From: Nocardioides sp. AX2bis
GTDB lineage: Bacteria; Actinomycetota; Actinomycetes; Propionibacteriales; Nocardioidaceae
DNA: 64,000 bases
Direction: 5' to 3'
Assembly (NCBI RefSeq): GCF_902506435.1
Contig: NZ_LR733215.1
Span: 2,844,803-2,908,802, forward strand
The position numbers and the translations under genes were made by a program. Every line of letters starts with the position of its first letter. The first letter of the stretch is position 1. Under the pieces are notes generated by a model. The model saw only the letters and a list, made by a program, of their open reading frames with translations. It had not been told where the DNA came from and did no database searches. Positions 62,991 to 64,000 of this stretch are shown here, piece by piece.

Positions 62991-64000
62991 TCAGCCGACC
63001 GTCAGGTCGCCGCCCTGCTGCGGCACCAGCTCGATCCAGGTGTGGCCCGCCGGCACCTCGAGGGTCTCCTCGGCCTTGCCGGTGCCGGTGGTCAGCTCGA
63101 TCGGCGAGCCCAGGTCGGGCTTGGTCCAGGTGGCCTCGACCATCCGGCCGTCGTGGAAGAGCGTGGCCGCGCCGCTGCCGGTGAGGTCGGTCTCCGGCAC
63201 GGGGTTGCCCGCGGGGTCGGTGTAGCCGGCGTCGCCGACCTGCACCCGCAGGACGAGCACGTTCTGCGCCGGGAACTCGTCGCCGTCGGCGGCGTAGGTG
63301 TTGTCGTTGACGTAGCCGTCGGGCGTGGCCCGCCAGTCCGTCGTGTGGCCGCCGGAGAAGACCGCCGAGAACGCAGCGGCCGGGCGGCCCTCGGGCAGGT
63401 CGTCGGCGCTGCCCCAGTCCAGGTAGTCGTCGGGCCGGGCAGCCTTGCCCTCGGCCTCCTGCGCGGTCACGGTGAGGTCGTCGAACAGGTTGTACGGCGC
63501 CACGCGGGCCGTGTCGCGCGACATCCCGGGCGCGCCCTCGTTGAAGAAGGTGATCCCGGCGTCGACGACCCGCGCGACGGTCTGCGAGGCGGCGCCGCTG
63601 GTCACGACGGCCGCTCCGACCGGCTGCACGATGCCGATGTCGGTGGCACGCATCGACCGCACCGGGCCGACCTTGTCCGGCAGCGACTCGTAGAAGAACG
63701 CCGCCAGGCGGGTGCTGCCGCCCTCGACGAGCTCCTCGACGACGAGGTCGGCCTGCGAGAGGCCGAGCTGGGGGGCGGCCGAGGAGGTGTTGTCCATCTT
63801 GACGACCAGGACCGGCCGGTCCTTCTCGGCCGTCCCGTCGCCACCGACGCGCTCCCCGGTGAGCGGCCAGGTCTGCAGCTGCTCCAGCGAGGTGCCCTCG
63901 GCGACCTGCGCCGGGGTTCCCTCCGCGGCGGGCTCGTCGCCCCCGCCGCACCCGGCGAGCAGCAGGCTCCCGGACACGACGGCGGTCATCAGGAGGGGGG
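62991..64000 (-). CDS. DUF3048 lipoprotein (5' end beyond window)
   Basis: At least 332 residues. A hydrophobic leader ends in the lipobox LLAGC, then a DUF3048 domain (YerB-like): PVLVVKMDNTSSAAPQLGLSQADLVVEELVEGGSTRLAAFFYESLPDKVGPVRSMRATD, and a C-terminal domain with WTKPDLGSPIELTTGTGK. ATG 63989 lacks basic residues before the leader and the frame is open to the edge, so the true start is probably outside the window. Role unknown; surface-exposed. Three nucleotides from the convergent TetR stop. Confidence 0.85.
   Translation of the reverse strand, partial: PLLMTAVVSGSLLLAGCGGGDEPAAEGTPAQVAEGTSLEQLQTWPLTGERVGGDGTAEKDRPVLVVKMDNTSSAAPQLGLSQADLVVEELVEGGSTRLAAFFYESLPDKVGPVRSMRATDIGIVQPVGAAVVTSGAASQTVARVVDAGITFFNEGAPGMSRDTARVAPYNLFDDLTVTAQEAEGKAARPDDYLDWGSADDLPEGRPAAAFSAVFSGGHTTDWRATPDGYVNDNTYAADGDEFPAQNVLVLRVQVGDAGYTDPAGNPVPETDLTGSGAATLFHDGRMVEATWTKPDLGSPIELTTGTGKAEETLEVPAGHTWIELVPQQGGDLTVG

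Overview
The window is about 72-74% GC and densely packed. There is no gene-free stretch longer than 300 bases; the longest gap is about 180 nt. Many genes start with GTG, and operon genes often share four bases (GTGA or ATGA). The gene set points to an actinobacterium, most likely Nocardioides or a close relative in Propionibacteriales. Supporting markers are mec-cysO-cysM, clpS-DUF2017, DUF3039, DUF3618, a 13E12/DUF222 HNH gene and CydAB under a Rex-type operator. The genus is an inference.

1-8.1 kb: DsbA-like protein (cut by the window edge), oligoribonuclease, tRNA-His, a molybdate operon (HTH-TOBE regulator, modA, modB, modC), a YibE/F membrane protein, and cytochrome bd oxidase cydAB behind a near-perfect Rex operator. 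8.1-17.9 kb: DUF805 protein, a TetR regulator, and the phenylacetate module paaABCDE plus a paaI-type thioesterase. A CtlX-like hydrolase and an SOS-box-bearing HNH gene separate this from paaK. The paaA and paaK upstream regions share one palindrome, which suggests a single regulon.

18-29.7 kb: GNAT, penicillin-acylase-type Ntn hydrolase, pirin, FAD oxidoreductase, tRNA-Lys, a 37-residue membrane peptide, a DHA2 transporter, a MASE1-PAS histidine kinase, and an OmpR-type two-component pair. The pair is preceded by a small membrane protein that carries a perfect 46-bp inverted repeat. 29.7-34.7 kb: GroES-like protein, DUF3618 protein, a cobalt/nickel ECF transporter (cbiM, PDGLE protein, cbiQ, cbiO), peroxiredoxin, tRNA-Leu, acyltransferase and NUDIX protein.

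34.7-52.3 kb: a conserved actinobacterial backbone on the minus strand (rdgB, rph, MBL hydrolase, murI, cysM, cysO, mec, DUF2017, clpS). It is interrupted by accessory blocks: an ABC-2 exporter with a two-component system, a phosphodiesterase lipoprotein, a NUDIX pair, a pentapeptide-repeat membrane protein, a His-rich DUF3604 enzyme and a LysR regulator. 52.3-64 kb: two regulator-MFS operons (ArsR-type and MarR-type), DUF1697, HPPD with a divergent Lrp regulator, thioesterase, a DEAD/DEAH helicase with DUF3039, YqgE/AlgH, a hypothetical gene and a TetR gene flanking a 30-nt palindrome, and a DUF3048 lipoprotein at the window edge.

A recurring pattern is a TANNNT hexamer ending 6-7 nt before the start codon, with no Shine-Dalgarno. 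I count seventeen cases. This suggests many leaderless transcripts, and it decides several start codons here.
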